From positions 124,001 to 188,000 of the forward strand of contig JADJVH010000007.1 of NCBI GenBank assembly GCA_016716665.1: a DNA stretch of 64,000 bases, written 5' to 3'. Origin of the DNA: Candidatus Opimibacter iunctus (lineage in GTDB: Bacteria; Bacteroidota; Bacteroidia; Chitinophagales; Saprospiraceae). Of this stretch, positions 38,783-49,616 are shown piece after piece. Position 1 is the stretch's first letter. Every line of letters begins with the position of its first letter. The notes below the pieces were generated by a model that worked only from the letters and a program-made list of their open reading frames with translations, was not told the origin of the DNA and did not search any database. The translations under genes were made by a program, and so were the position numbers.

Positions 38783-39100
38783 GGCGTGATTTGAGGGATA
38801 AGATTTCAGGTGGGTAAAAATAACCATTTTAGGTAAATGACCATTTTGTTTTATCAGGCCCCTGTTGAGCAACCGTGAATGCATGGACCCAGTTGTAGCT
38901 ATGGTGCACATGACCGTTTACTAAATATACCGCTGATTTTTGTCCTGAAACTTGACAGACACTTCATTTCAACATAGTTTTATCAAAGATTTTGAAAAAT
39001 GTGGCCGATGCACATGTGTGCGTTTTGGTGAGCAGTGCTCTCCAATTGCAATTGCAGACACGCCCTGAATCAAATATTTTATAATCTAATCCTGATCATC

Positions 39101-39610
39101 ATGAAGCATTGGTTCATCTACATTGCAGTCCTCATGGGTATTTATATCCCATTGCCTGCGCAGCAATTCTCTCCAGCAGTGATCGCCAGCGATGGCGGTA
39201 CAGGCAAGGCGGGAGGGATACAACTGGAATACACACTTGGCGAAGTGGCTATACAAGGCCGCACGGGTTTGTCTTCCAGCTACACGGAGGGCTTTCATCA
39301 ACCTGTACTGCTTGTGGACGAAATCAATGTAGCAGCTTTACCAGGCAGTAAGGAAGAAATACCTTCCATCTCCATCAGGCCCAACCCGGTCTCCACATCA
39401 CTCACTATTCACTTCAGTAGTGCCCCTCCCGTACTGATCTCCTTTGCGCTGAGTGATGCACATGGACAACCATTGATAAAGAAGGAGATCAACACCTATG
39501 ATGGTGACATGACGCTCGATATGTCATCACATGCACCAGGGCTCTACCTCATCCAACTGCTGTCAGCAGATGGCCGCATCAGCTCCGTATTTAAAATCAT
39601 AAAAATATAA
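39101..39610 (+). CDS. T9SS-sorted secreted protein, module copy 1
   Basis: 169 residues from the ATG at 39101. Signal peptide (MKHWFIYIAVLMGIYIPLPA). The middle has the common Bacteroidota segment FSPAVIASDGGTGKAGGIQL, EYTLGEVAIQ, YTEGFHQPVLLV, then a T9SS domain (ISIRPNPVSTSLTIHF to FKIIKI). It is 26 bp upstream of a large fibre-like protein and is paralogous to the gene at 43373, also next to a fibre-like gene. Probably part of a surface structure. Confidence 0.75.
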   Translation: MKHWFIYIAVLMGIYIPLPAQQFSPAVIASDGGTGKAGGIQLEYTLGEVAIQGRTGLSSSYTEGFHQPVLLVDEINVAALPGSKEEIPSISIRPNPVSTSLTIHFSSAPPVLISFALSDAHGQPLIKKEINTYDGDMTLDMSSHAPGLYLIQLLSADGRISSVFKIIKI

Positions 39611-39636
39611 TCGCTCACTATCCCAAATCTATACTT

Positions 39637-42405
39637 ATGAAAATAATATCACTACTCATTTCTGGACTGTTGATGGTGCAGCTCTGCACCGCACAATCGG
39701 TGCCCCAGGGCATGAAATACCAGGCAGTCGCCAGGGACCAGCAAGGCAAAATATGGGCAAGCCGGGATCTGCAACTCAAGATCACCTTGTATAGCGAACC
39801 GGTGCAAAAGGAAGTCGCATATATCGAGATCCAGAAAATCACCACCAATGAACTTGGCCTCTTTTCACTCTCCATCGGAGGTGGCATACCTATCAAGGGT
39901 AGTTTTGAAGAAGTACCCTGGAGTACTGGAGAGATATGGATGGAGGTCGCCGTCCAGACAGATGACGAGACTGATTTTGTCACGATCTCTGATAGCAAGA
40001 TGCTTTCGGTGCCATATGCCTTTCACGCAGCGACAGCTTCAGAGCTCACAGGTCCGGGCAATATAACGCGAGGAGGATCAGATCCGGGCGCCGAGACTGC
40101 AGAATGGCTGCTTGATGGAAATAAAAACACGGACCCGCAGAAGCACAAACTGGGCACCCGTGATGAAGTTGATCTCGTGCTGGTGACCAATGATCTGGAA
40201 CGCATACGAATCCTCAATAAAGGGGATGTCGTGATCAGGAATGATCTGTATGCTGAGCAGAATGTACATCTGAATGCTGTTGGAGGGGAGACGTTTAACT
40301 ATGGAAACCTAACCGTCATGGGTAAAACACATCTCAAGGATAATATGGCAGTAGAAGGTGCAGCCTATCTGCATAACTTCCTTCAGGTAGATAAATATGT
40401 CCAGGTGCTCGACAATACGCAATCCATGAATCCCGCTACCGGTGCATTGGTCGTCACGGGCGGGGCAGGTATCGGAGGCAACCTCAATATTGGAGGTGAT
40501 TTTAGTTTGCTGGGCAATGCAAATTTTGCAGGATTAATGCATATCACCAACCAGACCCAATCTGCAAGCACCACCACAGGTGCCCTGGTCGTTGATGGCG
40601 GTGTCGGCATAGGCAAGAGACTCAATGTAGGGGAAGCTACACGCCTGAACAGTACACTCGATGTCCTGGGGGCGACCAATATCACAAATACACTTGGTGT
40701 GACCGGCGTGACTACCATCACCAATACGACTCAGGCAACATCAAAGGATAATGGTGCATTGATCGTTGACGGTGGAGTGGGTATAGAGAAAAACTTATTT
40801 GTTGGCGGTACAGCCAATTTTGGCGGAGCAGCTACATTCGGCGGAAAGATCCATATCACGGATGTTACACAGTCCACCAACACCACTACCGGTGCATTGG
40901 TCGTAGATGGCGGATTAGGCGTAGCCAAGAACCTCAATGTTGGTGGTACCCTTGGCGTCAAGGGATCCGATAGCGGATTCCTCGCGTCTATCGACAACTC
41001 GAACAGTAATGAAGGCGATGGACTGGAAATCAAATTGGGACGGACACACCCTGGCTGGAATGGTAGTTCATACCTCCACCTGACAAGCCCTGCTGCTGAA
41101 TTTTTTGATGATGCCATTGAAACCATTCGCGGATGGATAGATGGTTCGGAGGCCTTTGACCCATTAGATCTCCTCAATTTTATTCCTACTGCATACATTG
41201 CAGGTACAGCGTGTAACCTGGTCAATCTGCTGACTGAACAATTGAATGAAAGCATCGGCCTTCCATTAAATATTTCGGATCCTATCAATGATGCATTGGG
41301 CCTCCCGCTGGATATCGGTGCAGAAATCAATAGCGGGCTCGGATTGCCTGCCGGATTTTCACCATATGGCGTGATCAATGATGTATGTGATGTCTGTGTT
41401 GATGATGATGATCTTCCGGGGCCATTCTGGACTATTGCTCCAGCCTTGCCGACCAATGTATTGGTATTGCCGGCCATGCCTGACTTTGAATTACCTGCAA
41501 TTCCGGAGATACCGGTGTGTGATGCCCTGCCGAGTTTTACACTTCCGGTGATCAGCTTTGTGGATGTTGATAATTCACTTGACAATAATAACCAGTTTAT
41601 CAGCTTCAAAGATGTTGATAACCGTGAACTCGGATCAATCCGTGCCCAATCTGTGTCTGACTGGCAGGTCAATTATTTTAGCGGAGCATATATCGTCAAT
41701 ATTCTTGCCTCTGTAGTTGGTATTGATTTTGTCGGTGGTATCGTTGGTGCTATTTCTGAATTTACCAATATCGCAGATGCATACAATTCCATCGGCGTAG
41801 AGTATGCCTCCGGAAATGGTGACTATGCAGAATGGCTTGAGCGCGTCAATCCATCAGAAGTGATCAATGATGGGGATATCGTCGGTGTGGCAGGTGGCAA
41901 GATCCCCAAGGACCTTTCAAAGGCAGAGCAGGTGATGGCCGTCTCAGCAAAGCCAATCATGCTTGGAAATTCACCAAAGGCAGGACTTGAATCCACAGGC
42001 AACAAGATTGCCTTCATGGGGCAGATTCCGGTGAAGATACAAGGCCCTGTGGCTTCCGGAGATTATATCGTGGGCAATGCAGCTACACCTGGATATGGCA
42101 TAGCTGTCAATCCATCAAAGATGACAAGAGAGCAGGAACTGTTGGTAGTCGGACGTGCGTGGGATACAAATTCAAATGCAGGCCCAAAGATGGTCAACAC
42201 AGGGATTGGGGTCGAGAATGGACAGTTTCTGAAGGTGCTCCAGGATAGCCACGATGAAATGCAATCCAGCAGGTCACAAGTCACTGAACTCGAAGCAAGG
42301 ATCAAGGAACTAGAAGCTAAAATGGAGGTGATCGTTACCAGTCTCCCGGGTTTCCAGGAAGCCTCTGATAAGGCAGAGAAGGGAAAGGCTCCAAAGCCAA
42401 AGTAA
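39637..42405 (+). CDS. Large fibre-like repeat protein, module copy 1
   Basis: 922 residues. Signal peptide (to QLCTAQS), then a conserved N-terminal domain of about 120 residues (VPQGMKYQAVARDQQGK, WSTGEIWMEVAVQTDD, SKMLSVPYAFHAATASEL). A central region follows with 4-5 repeats of the type TTGALVVDGGVGIGKRLNVG. A unique part (about 450-690) rich in Pro and Asp precedes a C-terminal domain with GDYAEWLERVNP, KIAFMGQIPVKIQG, ending in a coiled coil (VTELEARIKELEAKM). The C-terminal part recalls tail-fibre/intramolecular-chaperone proteins. It is probably a trimeric surface or matrix fibre. No T9SS domain is evident. Confidence 0.75.
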   Translation: MKIISLLISGLLMVQLCTAQSVPQGMKYQAVARDQQGKIWASRDLQLKITLYSEPVQKEVAYIEIQKITTNELGLFSLSIGGGIPIKGSFEEVPWSTGEIWMEVAVQTDDETDFVTISDSKMLSVPYAFHAATASELTGPGNITRGGSDPGAETAEWLLDGNKNTDPQKHKLGTRDEVDLVLVTNDLERIRILNKGDVVIRNDLYAEQNVHLNAVGGETFNYGNLTVMGKTHLKDNMAVEGAAYLHNFLQVDKYVQVLDNTQSMNPATGALVVTGGAGIGGNLNIGGDFSLLGNANFAGLMHITNQTQSASTTTGALVVDGGVGIGKRLNVGEATRLNSTLDVLGATNITNTLGVTGVTTITNTTQATSKDNGALIVDGGVGIEKNLFVGGTANFGGAATFGGKIHITDVTQSTNTTTGALVVDGGLGVAKNLNVGGTLGVKGSDSGFLASIDNSNSNEGDGLEIKLGRTHPGWNGSSYLHLTSPAAEFFDDAIETIRGWIDGSEAFDPLDLLNFIPTAYIAGTACNLVNLLTEQLNESIGLPLNISDPINDALGLPLDIGAEINSGLGLPAGFSPYGVINDVCDVCVDDDDLPGPFWTIAPALPTNVLVLPAMPDFELPAIPEIPVCDALPSFTLPVISFVDVDNSLDNNNQFISFKDVDNRELGSIRAQSVSDWQVNYFSGAYIVNILASVVGIDFVGGIVGAISEFTNIADAYNSIGVEYASGNGDYAEWLERVNPSEVINDGDIVGVAGGKIPKDLSKAEQVMAVSAKPIMLGNSPKAGLESTGNKIAFMGQIPVKIQGPVASGDYIVGNAATPGYGIAVNPSKMTREQELLVVGRAWDTNSNAGPKMVNTGIGVENGQFLKVLQDSHDEMQSSRSQVTELEARIKELEAKMEVIVTSLPGFQEASDKAEKGKAPKPK

Positions 42406-42498
42406 TAAATCATCACTAATGAATATCGCGGGAGGGTTGCCAGTGGTGGCCCTCCCTGCGTTTCAGGAATAGAACTAATGTAATTTCAATACAAAGCC

Positions 42499-43068
42499 AT
42501 GAATTGCATTCGAAATATCATGCTCTCCATTTTTATCCTTGGTATCGGAATTGACGTGGATGGACAGATAGACACCTTTGCCATGTTTGGTATTACGCAT
42601 CAGCAGGAAGCAGAATCCCGGAAGTGGTTGGAAAACATCTATGAGGTGGGCGTCAAGATAAATGGCGACTCCATCTATGTCAGTGATGAGGCTAGAAGCG
42701 TTGCAGTTGATACCGCCTTAAGGCGTTTGATTTATCCACCTGTGTATGATTGGACCGGTGCTAATGCTTTGTTTAAGCAGATGCAGTATAAAATAGCGTT
42801 CTGGTATCTGATCAATATATATCATGATGACCCCACTAACAGGGAGAATGTGTTGAAATACGTGCTTACCCTGGAAGAAGTCTTTGCTATGGATAAGGTG
42901 TTGATCAGTGTGTTTTATACCTACGGCCTGCTTGATCCGCAAGTGGCTACCATCGTCAATGGTAAACCAGAAATCCATCACCCGGAGATCGTAGAGCAAA
43001 AGCTTGCCGTTGTCAAGGAGATGGTACAGTATATCCTTGCCTATCGGGCGCAACAGACCAAGAAATAG
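42499..43068 (+). CDS. Secreted hypothetical protein between the two modules
   Basis: 189 residues. Signal peptide (MLSIFILGIGIDVDGQ), then a helical domain (ALFKQMQYKIAFWYLINIYH, YVLTLEEVFAMDKVLISVFY). No family recognised. It lies between the duplicated T9SS/fibre modules on the same strand and may belong to the same locus. The 304 bp after it (43069-43372) hold nothing I recognise. Confidence 0.6.
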   Translation: MNCIRNIMLSIFILGIGIDVDGQIDTFAMFGITHQQEAESRKWLENIYEVGVKINGDSIYVSDEARSVAVDTALRRLIYPPVYDWTGANALFKQMQYKIAFWYLINIYHDDPTNRENVLKYVLTLEEVFAMDKVLISVFYTYGLLDPQVATIVNGKPEIHHPEIVEQKLAVVKEMVQYILAYRAQQTKK

Positions 43069-43372
43069 GTCTACCCAATCGAATTGTGTGAATGTTAATA
43101 AGGCCGGATCAGGCCTTCCGGGCTTTAAATGCTGATGCCCGGTAAGACAAGTTCAATCCCCTCCGCTTAATTGTTGCTACGAGACGATCACGTCACAGCA
43201 CGCTACAAGAGGTGTTATTCTGATAAATCGTATTCCTACCTAAAAGAAGAGTACATTTGACATCAGACAATCTTCCACTCTCGACAAAGCAATCTCTTTC
43301 CTTTGCTCTCCTCTTTTAGGGACTTTTGCCTAAGGCTAATTTTTCCTTTTCCCCGGTTTTAATATCAAGTAC

Positions 43373-43894
43373 ATGAAGTCCCCACTCCTTCTTTTTATTG
43401 GTGTATTCCAATATGTAGCTGTCTTGTCCGGTCAGCAATTGTCCCCATCAGTCATTGCGAGTGAAGGCGGGATCGGCCATGCAGCCGGAATCCGGTTGGA
43501 ATATACGCTTGGTGAATTAGCCATAGATGGTCTCGCCGGGCAGTCTGCCAGTTATACAGAAGGTTTCCATCAACCATTGTTGGTAGGCAGGCAAGTTGAT
43601 CTGAATTCCACGCTAAATGAAAATCCTGATAGTCATGAAAAGCAACCTTTCATGACCGTGACCCCAAATCCAACTTCTTCCGAGATCATGATACATTTTC
43701 AAGCTGGTAAACCTGAGCAGATAGCCATTCAGTTGCGCAATGCATATGGGAACCTCCTGATCGATCAGAAGGCTGATGCCCGGGATGGTGATGTTCAGCT
43801 TGATCTGACCAATCTCGCACCAGGGTTGTATTTCATTCAGTGCACAGCTATTGACACCCGGTTTAATGCTGTATTCAAAATCATGAAGATCTAA
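43373..43894 (+). CDS. T9SS-sorted secreted protein, module copy 2
   Basis: 173 residues and a paralogue of the gene at 39101: SPSVIASEGGIGHAAGIRLE, YTLGELAIDG, YTEGFHQPLLVG, T9SS domain (VTPNPTSSEIMIHF to FKIMKI). Signal peptide at 1-20. It is 27 bp upstream of the second fibre-like gene, the same arrangement as in copy 1. Confidence 0.75.
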   Translation: MKSPLLLFIGVFQYVAVLSGQQLSPSVIASEGGIGHAAGIRLEYTLGELAIDGLAGQSASYTEGFHQPLLVGRQVDLNSTLNENPDSHEKQPFMTVTPNPTSSEIMIHFQAGKPEQIAIQLRNAYGNLLIDQKADARDGDVQLDLTNLAPGLYFIQCTAIDTRFNAVFKIMKI

Positions 43895-43921
43895 CATTCA
43901 ATTTTACTAAGCTATATTACA

Positions 43922-46838
43922 ATGAAATCCACCACACTTGTTTTATTGGGCCTGTTGCTATCCACGCATATATGCATAGGTCAGTCTGTTCCTCAAGGAA
44001 TGAAATACCAGGCCGTGGCCCGCGATGAAAAAGGCCAGGTGATGGCCAATCGTGACCTGCAGCTCAGAATCAGCCTGTATACGGATCCGCTAAAAAAGCA
44101 AATCGATTATGCCGAAATCCATAAGCTGGTCACCAGTGACCTGGGTTTATTCTCCTTGTCCGTTGGCGAAGGAGTTGCGCTTAAGGGTGCTTTTGAAAAT
44201 ATCCCATGGAGTACGGGCGAAGTCTGGATGGAAGTAGCTATCCAAACAGATGACAAATCTGACTTCATCACGATTTCGGACAGCAAGATGCTATCGGTGC
44301 CTTATGCTTTCCATGCAGGTACTGCATCAGAATTGATCGGGACACCACAAGATGGAAGAGGAGTGGGTTTGCCTGATTCGTTGGTATACTGGACGATCAT
44401 CGGAAATAAAGGTACAAATCCTACACGCCACAAGATTGGCACCAGGGATGCGGTCGACCTGGTCGTCGTGACCAATAATATTGAAAGGATGAGGGTATTG
44501 ACCAATGGGGATATCAATATCATCCGAACCCTTAATGTTGGCCAGGATATGAATGTTACCCGGAAACTGACCGTAGGGGGTAATGTGATGCTGAATACCA
44601 ATGGCGGTGTGACTGATATCATGGGTCCATTGAAAGTGTATAATGGCAGCGATACCTATCTAACAGGCTTATTCACGGTCGACAAGAACACCACCTTATG
44701 GGGTGATTTCGATCTCTATGGCTTTGCCAAGTTTACTAACCCGACGCAATCGCTGTCGACAAGTACAGGATCTGTGGTCGTGGCCGGTGGCCAGGGCATA
44801 AAAGGGAACCTCAATGTCGGTGGAGATTTTAACCTCATGGGCAATGCAACATTGATGGGACTTGTCAATATCACCAACCTGACTGAATCAACGAGCCCAA
44901 CTACCGGGGCCTTGGTCGTGGGAGGAGGTCTCGGCATAGGTAAGCGTCTCAATGTCGGAGGAGCTACTGCATTGTTGAGCACACTTGATGTCACAGGAGC
45001 TACAAAATTATTAAGTACGCTTGATGTCACCGGGGCCACAAAGTTGCTGAGTTCACTGGATGTGAGCGGGATTACTACATTCCTCAATACCACACAGTCT
45101 CTTACAAAAGATGATGGAGCAGTGGTCATGGAAGGTGGGCTCGGGATAGAGAAAAACCTGAATGTCGGTGGCGCTTCAACATTTGGCGGAGCTGTTGCTT
45201 TCGGAGGGGCAGTCAATATTACAGATTTGACGCAATCGACCAGCCCGACCACAGGAGCCCTCATTGTAGCAGGAGGTGTAGGTATCAACAAACGACTGAA
45301 TGTACATGAAGGCGGACTCTTTGACAGTACGCTGGGTGTGGTAGGTATCACATCAATTACCAATACTACACAGTCTACAAGTTCAACCACTGGAGCGCTT
45401 GTTGTGACAGGTGGAGCTGGTATTGCTAAAAACATAAATGTCGGCGGCGATGGACTAGTAAGCGGACTCATGGGTGTCGGTGGACTGTATTCCAATGTGA
45501 AGATGAGCGTCGTTTCTCCTGCCTCTCTCGAATATCCATTCTCCGCGGAAGTTGCTTCAAGCACCAATAAGATGCTATTCAACAATAGCGGTCAATTATA
45601 TGTGAGCTCAAATAAGAGCGGAACATCAGGTAGTACCAGCAATTTTGGCTTTTACCTCGATGGACAGGACCAGGGCATGGTCATCAAGTTGAAGGGAAGC
45701 AGTTTCCCGACGACGTCTAACAATTATATTTCCTTCTGGGGATCCGGCAATACAGTCCGTGGTGCTATTGAAGGACAAACCTTAAGTGAACTCTACAACA
45801 GCTTCGATTATATCTGGTTTCAGGCCATGTCAGCAGTTGACGCAGCCTTAGGGACAGCCATGGTGATCGTCGATCTGATCGGTCTTGATGATGGTGATGC
45901 GGCGATCGTCGACGGTGTAGAGCTCATCGCGAGTGTTGCCAAATGGACTGAAAAAAGTGTCGAGTTTGAAAATGATATTGGTGTTGCGTATGTATCCGGA
46001 AGTGCCGACTATGCAGAATGGCTGAAGAAGGCAAATCCGACGGAGAAGTTTTCGTTTGGGGATGTCGTTGCAGTCAAGGGAGGTAATATTTCCAAAATGA
46101 CGGATGAGGCGGATCATTATATGGTCATTTCTATGGCGCCTATCGTGCTTGGCAATATGCCGATCAAAGGAAAGGAAGCTGATTACGAAAAAGTCGCTTT
46201 TCTCGGCCAGGTTCCAGTAAAGGTGAAGGGGAGTGATCCACATCGGGGACTATATCCTTCCTTCGGGCTCCAATGATGGTATAGCAGTCGCGGTTTCAAA
46301 GGCAGACATGACAACAAGGCAATATCAGAAAGTCATAGGGGTGGCATGGTCAGATGGATACAGTCCAACCAGTTACTCAATGATCAATGTGGCCATTGGA
46401 TTGGACCAGAATCCATTGGTAGATAAGCTTGAACAACAGGAGAACCAAATCAGCCAACTCAAGAGCAGCCTGGATGAAATAGGCCAATACCTCGCATCAA
46501 AGGATCCCGGATTTCGTATGCCAGACCTTGGTGATGAAATAAGAAACTATGAAGAGCCTGTTCAGCCTGTAGGTCTGGCGACATCTAACCAGCATGATGC
46601 AGCTATGGCGATTGCAGAAGAATCAGGCATGAGTATGACCACTGACCGATACGAGGAGCTCAAGAATACATTATTGAAAGATCCTGTAGCGGTTACCAAT
46701 TTACTTGCAGAAACAAGGAAAATCCTGGATGAAAGAGGAGTGAACTACAGGCAGTTTTCAAAGATTGAGAAGCTGCTCAATGATCCGGTGTATTTTGTCA
46801 ATACATTAGGGCAGGAAGCATCAACCTTCCGGAACTAA
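43922..46838 (+). CDS. Large fibre-like repeat protein, module copy 2, frameshifted near 46231
   Basis: About 972 residues when joined. Same architecture as the protein at 39637: N-terminal VPQGMKYQAVARDEKGQ domain, repeats such as TTGALVVGGGLGIGKRLNVG with short DVTGATKLLSTL units, then SADYAEWLKKANP and KVAFLGQVPVKVKG. The frame is lost at AAGGGGAGTGATC (one extra base near 46231). The other frame resumes as VIHIGDYILPSGSNDGIAVA and ends in a longer C-terminus with a coiled coil (LVDKLEQQENQISQLKSSLD). The alignment with copy 1 (ASGDYIVGNAATPGYGIAV) supports the join. Followed by a strong terminator. Confidence 0.75.
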
Positions 46839-46840
46839 AT

Positions 46841-46876
46841 AAAAAGAAATGCCTCCTTATGGAGGCATTTCTTTTT
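46841..46876 (+). terminator. Terminator after second fibre module
   Basis: Perfect 16-bp stem AAAAAGAAATGCCTCC / GGAGGCATTTCTTTTT with a TTAT loop. Confidence 0.9.
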
Positions 46877-46932
46877 AAGGTTATGGCCAAACTAATCCGG
46901 GGCAGGTCGATTAACTGCCTTAATTTTGCACT

Positions 46933-48033
46933 ATGAGACTAGCCCTCGTTTTTGCCACCGTGATCCATGGCCTGGTCCACCTCCTTGGATTTGCCACAGC
47001 GTTCCATCTGTTGACCGTCACCGAACTGACTCAGCCTGTTTCAAAACCTGCCGGGATTTTTTGGTTTCAGGCTGCATTGCTATTCCTGTTTGTCGCTGCC
47101 GGAATGCTGATGAAGAAAAACTGGTGGTGGATGCTTGCAGTTCTTGCCGTCATCCTATCACAGATCCTGATCATCGGACATTGGCAGGATGCTAAGTTTG
47201 GGACTTTCCTCAATCTCCTTATCCTCTGCGCAGCTATTGTTGGATATGCCGGATGGAAATTTTACAGGAGCTATCTTATCGATGTGCATGAATCACTGAC
47301 GCGGGCTGTACCCAAGGAAGATGATTTGATCAGGGACACCGATCTCGACAGGTTGCCACTCCTGCTGCAGAAATACCTCAGGTATGTTGGTGTTGTCAAC
47401 ACACCCCGTCTTAAAAATGTCAGGATTGAATTTGACGGCGAGATGAGAGGAAAGGGAAAGGATTGGTTTCCTTTTCAATCTGAACAATTCAACACTTTTG
47501 ACAAGCCCTACCGCTTGTTTTTTATGCGCGCCAATATGAAGGGTTTTAATGTGCCCGGTTATCATGCTTACAAGGATGGGAGCGCCTCCATGACCATTAA
47601 GTTATTCTCCTTATTTGCGGTTGTCAACAACAAAGGAGATACAATGGATAGAGCGGAGACCGTGACAGTATTCAATGACATGTGCATCATGGCCCCTGCG
47701 TCCCTCATCGATCCGAGGATAGGGTGGGAGGAAGTCGACAGTCAATCCGTCAAGGGCATCTTCACATGCAAAGGGATCACGATTTCTGCATTACTCTATT
47801 TTAATGAAGAGGGCCAACTCATCAATTTTGTCTCTGATGACCGCTATGACTTATCCGGACCGAGCCCACTCAAGCTCCGTTTCTCTACGCCGATGAGTGC
47901 GTATACCAATATCCGTGGCTTCAATGTCCCCTCCTATGGCGAGGCGATATGGCATTATCCCGAGGGCGAGTTTGTGTATGGCAAGTTTAACCTGAAGGAC
48001 ATACAGTATAATATGAGGCCGCAGGCCTCATAA
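46933..48033 (+). CDS. DUF6544-family membrane protein
   Basis: 366 residues. Four hydrophobic helices fill the first 120 residues (LVFATVIHGLVHLLGFATAF, FWFQAALLFLFVAAGMLM, WMLAVLAVILSQILIIGHW, LLILCAAIVGYAGW). A soluble domain of about 240 residues follows (LPLLLQKYLRYVGVVN, FNVPGYHAYKDGSASMTIKL, SAYTNIRGFNVPSYGEAIWH), which fits DUF6544. The last residues MRPQAS come from a palindrome (ATGAGGCC..GGCCTCAT) that also occurs at 49783, so a repeat may have replaced the original end. Confidence 0.72.
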   Translation: MRLALVFATVIHGLVHLLGFATAFHLLTVTELTQPVSKPAGIFWFQAALLFLFVAAGMLMKKNWWWMLAVLAVILSQILIIGHWQDAKFGTFLNLLILCAAIVGYAGWKFYRSYLIDVHESLTRAVPKEDDLIRDTDLDRLPLLLQKYLRYVGVVNTPRLKNVRIEFDGEMRGKGKDWFPFQSEQFNTFDKPYRLFFMRANMKGFNVPGYHAYKDGSASMTIKLFSLFAVVNNKGDTMDRAETVTVFNDMCIMAPASLIDPRIGWEEVDSQSVKGIFTCKGITISALLYFNEEGQLINFVSDDRYDLSGPSPLKLRFSTPMSAYTNIRGFNVPSYGEAIWHYPEGEFVYGKFNLKDIQYNMRPQAS

Positions 48034-48124
48034 AGCTACCAGCTATCAGCCGCCAGCTTCCAGTGGATATAATGCCGTTCCGCCTTTTATTTTGATAGGC
48101 GTTGGTTGTCCGTACGGACGCCCG

Positions 48125-48246
48125 CGTACAACAGATCAAAAGAAACATGCACCAGGCAATATCATTGTAGCCGTTTTTAACGGCAGGTAATATCCTTCCG
48201 CCCACTCCCACACCTCTAACTGTCTTACTGTCTTACTCTCTTACAA
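48125..48246. repeat. Left arm of long inverted repeat flanking serine hydrolase gene
   Basis: Read on the minus strand it starts TGTAAGAGAGTAAGACAG, then GTGTGGGAGTGGGCGGAA and TTACCTGCCGTTAAAAACGG, and ends near GTTGTACGC. It matches 49617-49746 over about 120 bp with scattered differences. Confidence 0.7.
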
Positions 48247-48279
48247 TAAACCTTTTACCTTCACCGGAGTCTAAACACC

Positions 48280-49593
48280 ATGACCTTGTACAAAACAATC
48301 CTCCTGGTAGCTATATGCAGCCTGGCATATCCCGGCAGCTCCCAAAACCTCTATTTCCCTCCTGTCGTTGGTAATGAATGGGAGACCATACCTCCTTCAG
48401 ATCTCGGTTGGTGCCAGGAGCGCATTGATTCGTTGTACGATTTGCTGGAAGAAAACAATACCAAGGCGTTTATCATCCTCAAGGATGGGAAGATCGTGCT
48501 TGAAAAGTATTTTGGTACTTTCCAGCAGGATAGCGTCTGGTATTGGGCATCGGCAGGCAAGAGCCTGACTTCATGCCTGGTGGGCATTGCAGCACAGGAA
48601 GGCGTGCTCAGCCTCTCAGATACCACTAGTAAGTACCTTGGTGAAGGGTGGACCGCTTGCACACCTGAACAGGAAGATAAAATCACAGTACGTCATCAAC
48701 TCACGATGACTACAGGACTCGATGATAAAGTACCGGAAAACTATTGCACGCTGGATACCTGCCTGCTGTACAAAGCCGATGCAGGCACCAGGTGGGCATA
48801 TCACAATGCACCTTACACCTTGCTGGATGTTGTCGTCGAAGCCGCCACAGGGCAGAGCCTCAATGCATGGTTTCAACAAAAGATCAGAGTGGCTACCGGG
48901 ATCAACGGAATATTTCTCCCTTCGGGATACAACAACATCTTCTGGAGCAAGCCACGTAGCATGGCACGCTTTGGCCTGATGATTCTCAATCATGGCAACT
49001 GGGACGGCAATCAGATATTAACGGATACCTCCTTTTTCAATGCAATGATCAATACCTCACAGGACCTGAATCTATCCTATGGATATCTCTGGTGGCTCAA
49101 TGGCAAGGCTTCCTATATGTTGCCCACCCTCCAGATTGTTTTCCCCGGCAGCCTGATGCCGCATGCCCCTGATGATATGATCTCAGCACTCGGCAAAAAC
49201 GGGCAATATATCAATGTAGTCCCCAGCCAGAACCTGGTCCTCATCCGCATGGGCAATGCACCTGATGGCAGCGAAGTCCCTGTGGCACTCAATGATAAGA
49301 TATGGGAGTATGTCAATGAGCTCGATTGCGGGACTACGGCAACCACTGAGCTATCCACCTCATCCGCCATGCAAGTATTCCCCAATCCTTCCACAGGCCA
49401 TTTTACCGTGAGCCTGCCTGGTCAGTATTTTGGATTGAGTATCTACGACCTTCATGGACAGAAGATATTCAATAAGACCGGGTGTTTTAATCGTGAGGCT
49501 ATCCATCAGGAATTACCTGCAGGAATATATTTGATAAGCCTGGAAACGGCGGGAGGACAGGCTGTATACCGGAAGGTAATTGTATCCCAATAA
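48280..49593 (+). CDS. Secreted serine hydrolase (beta-lactamase fold) with T9SS domain
   Basis: 437 residues. Signal peptide (MTLYKTILLVAICSLAYPGS). The class C beta-lactamase-like domain has S91-x-x-K94 (WASAGKSLTS) and Y174-H-N176 (WAYHNAPYTLLD). Other typical segments are LTMTTGLDD and LGKNGQYINVVPSQNLVLIR. A T9SS sorting domain (QVFPNPSTGHFTVSL to YRKVIVSQ) ends the protein. Members of this group are esterases or peptidases rather than antibiotic hydrolases; the substrate is unknown. The gene is bracketed by a long inverted repeat. Confidence 0.85.
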   Translation: MTLYKTILLVAICSLAYPGSSQNLYFPPVVGNEWETIPPSDLGWCQERIDSLYDLLEENNTKAFIILKDGKIVLEKYFGTFQQDSVWYWASAGKSLTSCLVGIAAQEGVLSLSDTTSKYLGEGWTACTPEQEDKITVRHQLTMTTGLDDKVPENYCTLDTCLLYKADAGTRWAYHNAPYTLLDVVVEAATGQSLNAWFQQKIRVATGINGIFLPSGYNNIFWSKPRSMARFGLMILNHGNWDGNQILTDTSFFNAMINTSQDLNLSYGYLWWLNGKASYMLPTLQIVFPGSLMPHAPDDMISALGKNGQYINVVPSQNLVLIRMGNAPDGSEVPVALNDKIWEYVNELDCGTTATTELSTSSAMQVFPNPSTGHFTVSLPGQYFGLSIYDLHGQKIFNKTGCFNREAIHQELPAGIYLISLETAGGQAVYRKVIVSQ

Positions 49594-49616
49594 TTTTAAC
49601 AGTCGAGAATACACTT

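Noticed and set aside
40731..41672. Long minus-strand ORF inside the first fibre-like gene (and similar at 44716-45585)
   Set aside because: These are antisense shadows of repetitive coding sequence, rich in Pro and Ser without domain features.
48280..49593. Antibiotic-resistance beta-lactamase
   Set aside because: The SxxK/YxN protein carries a T9SS sorting domain and resembles the general serine hydrolase group, so a resistance role is not supported.
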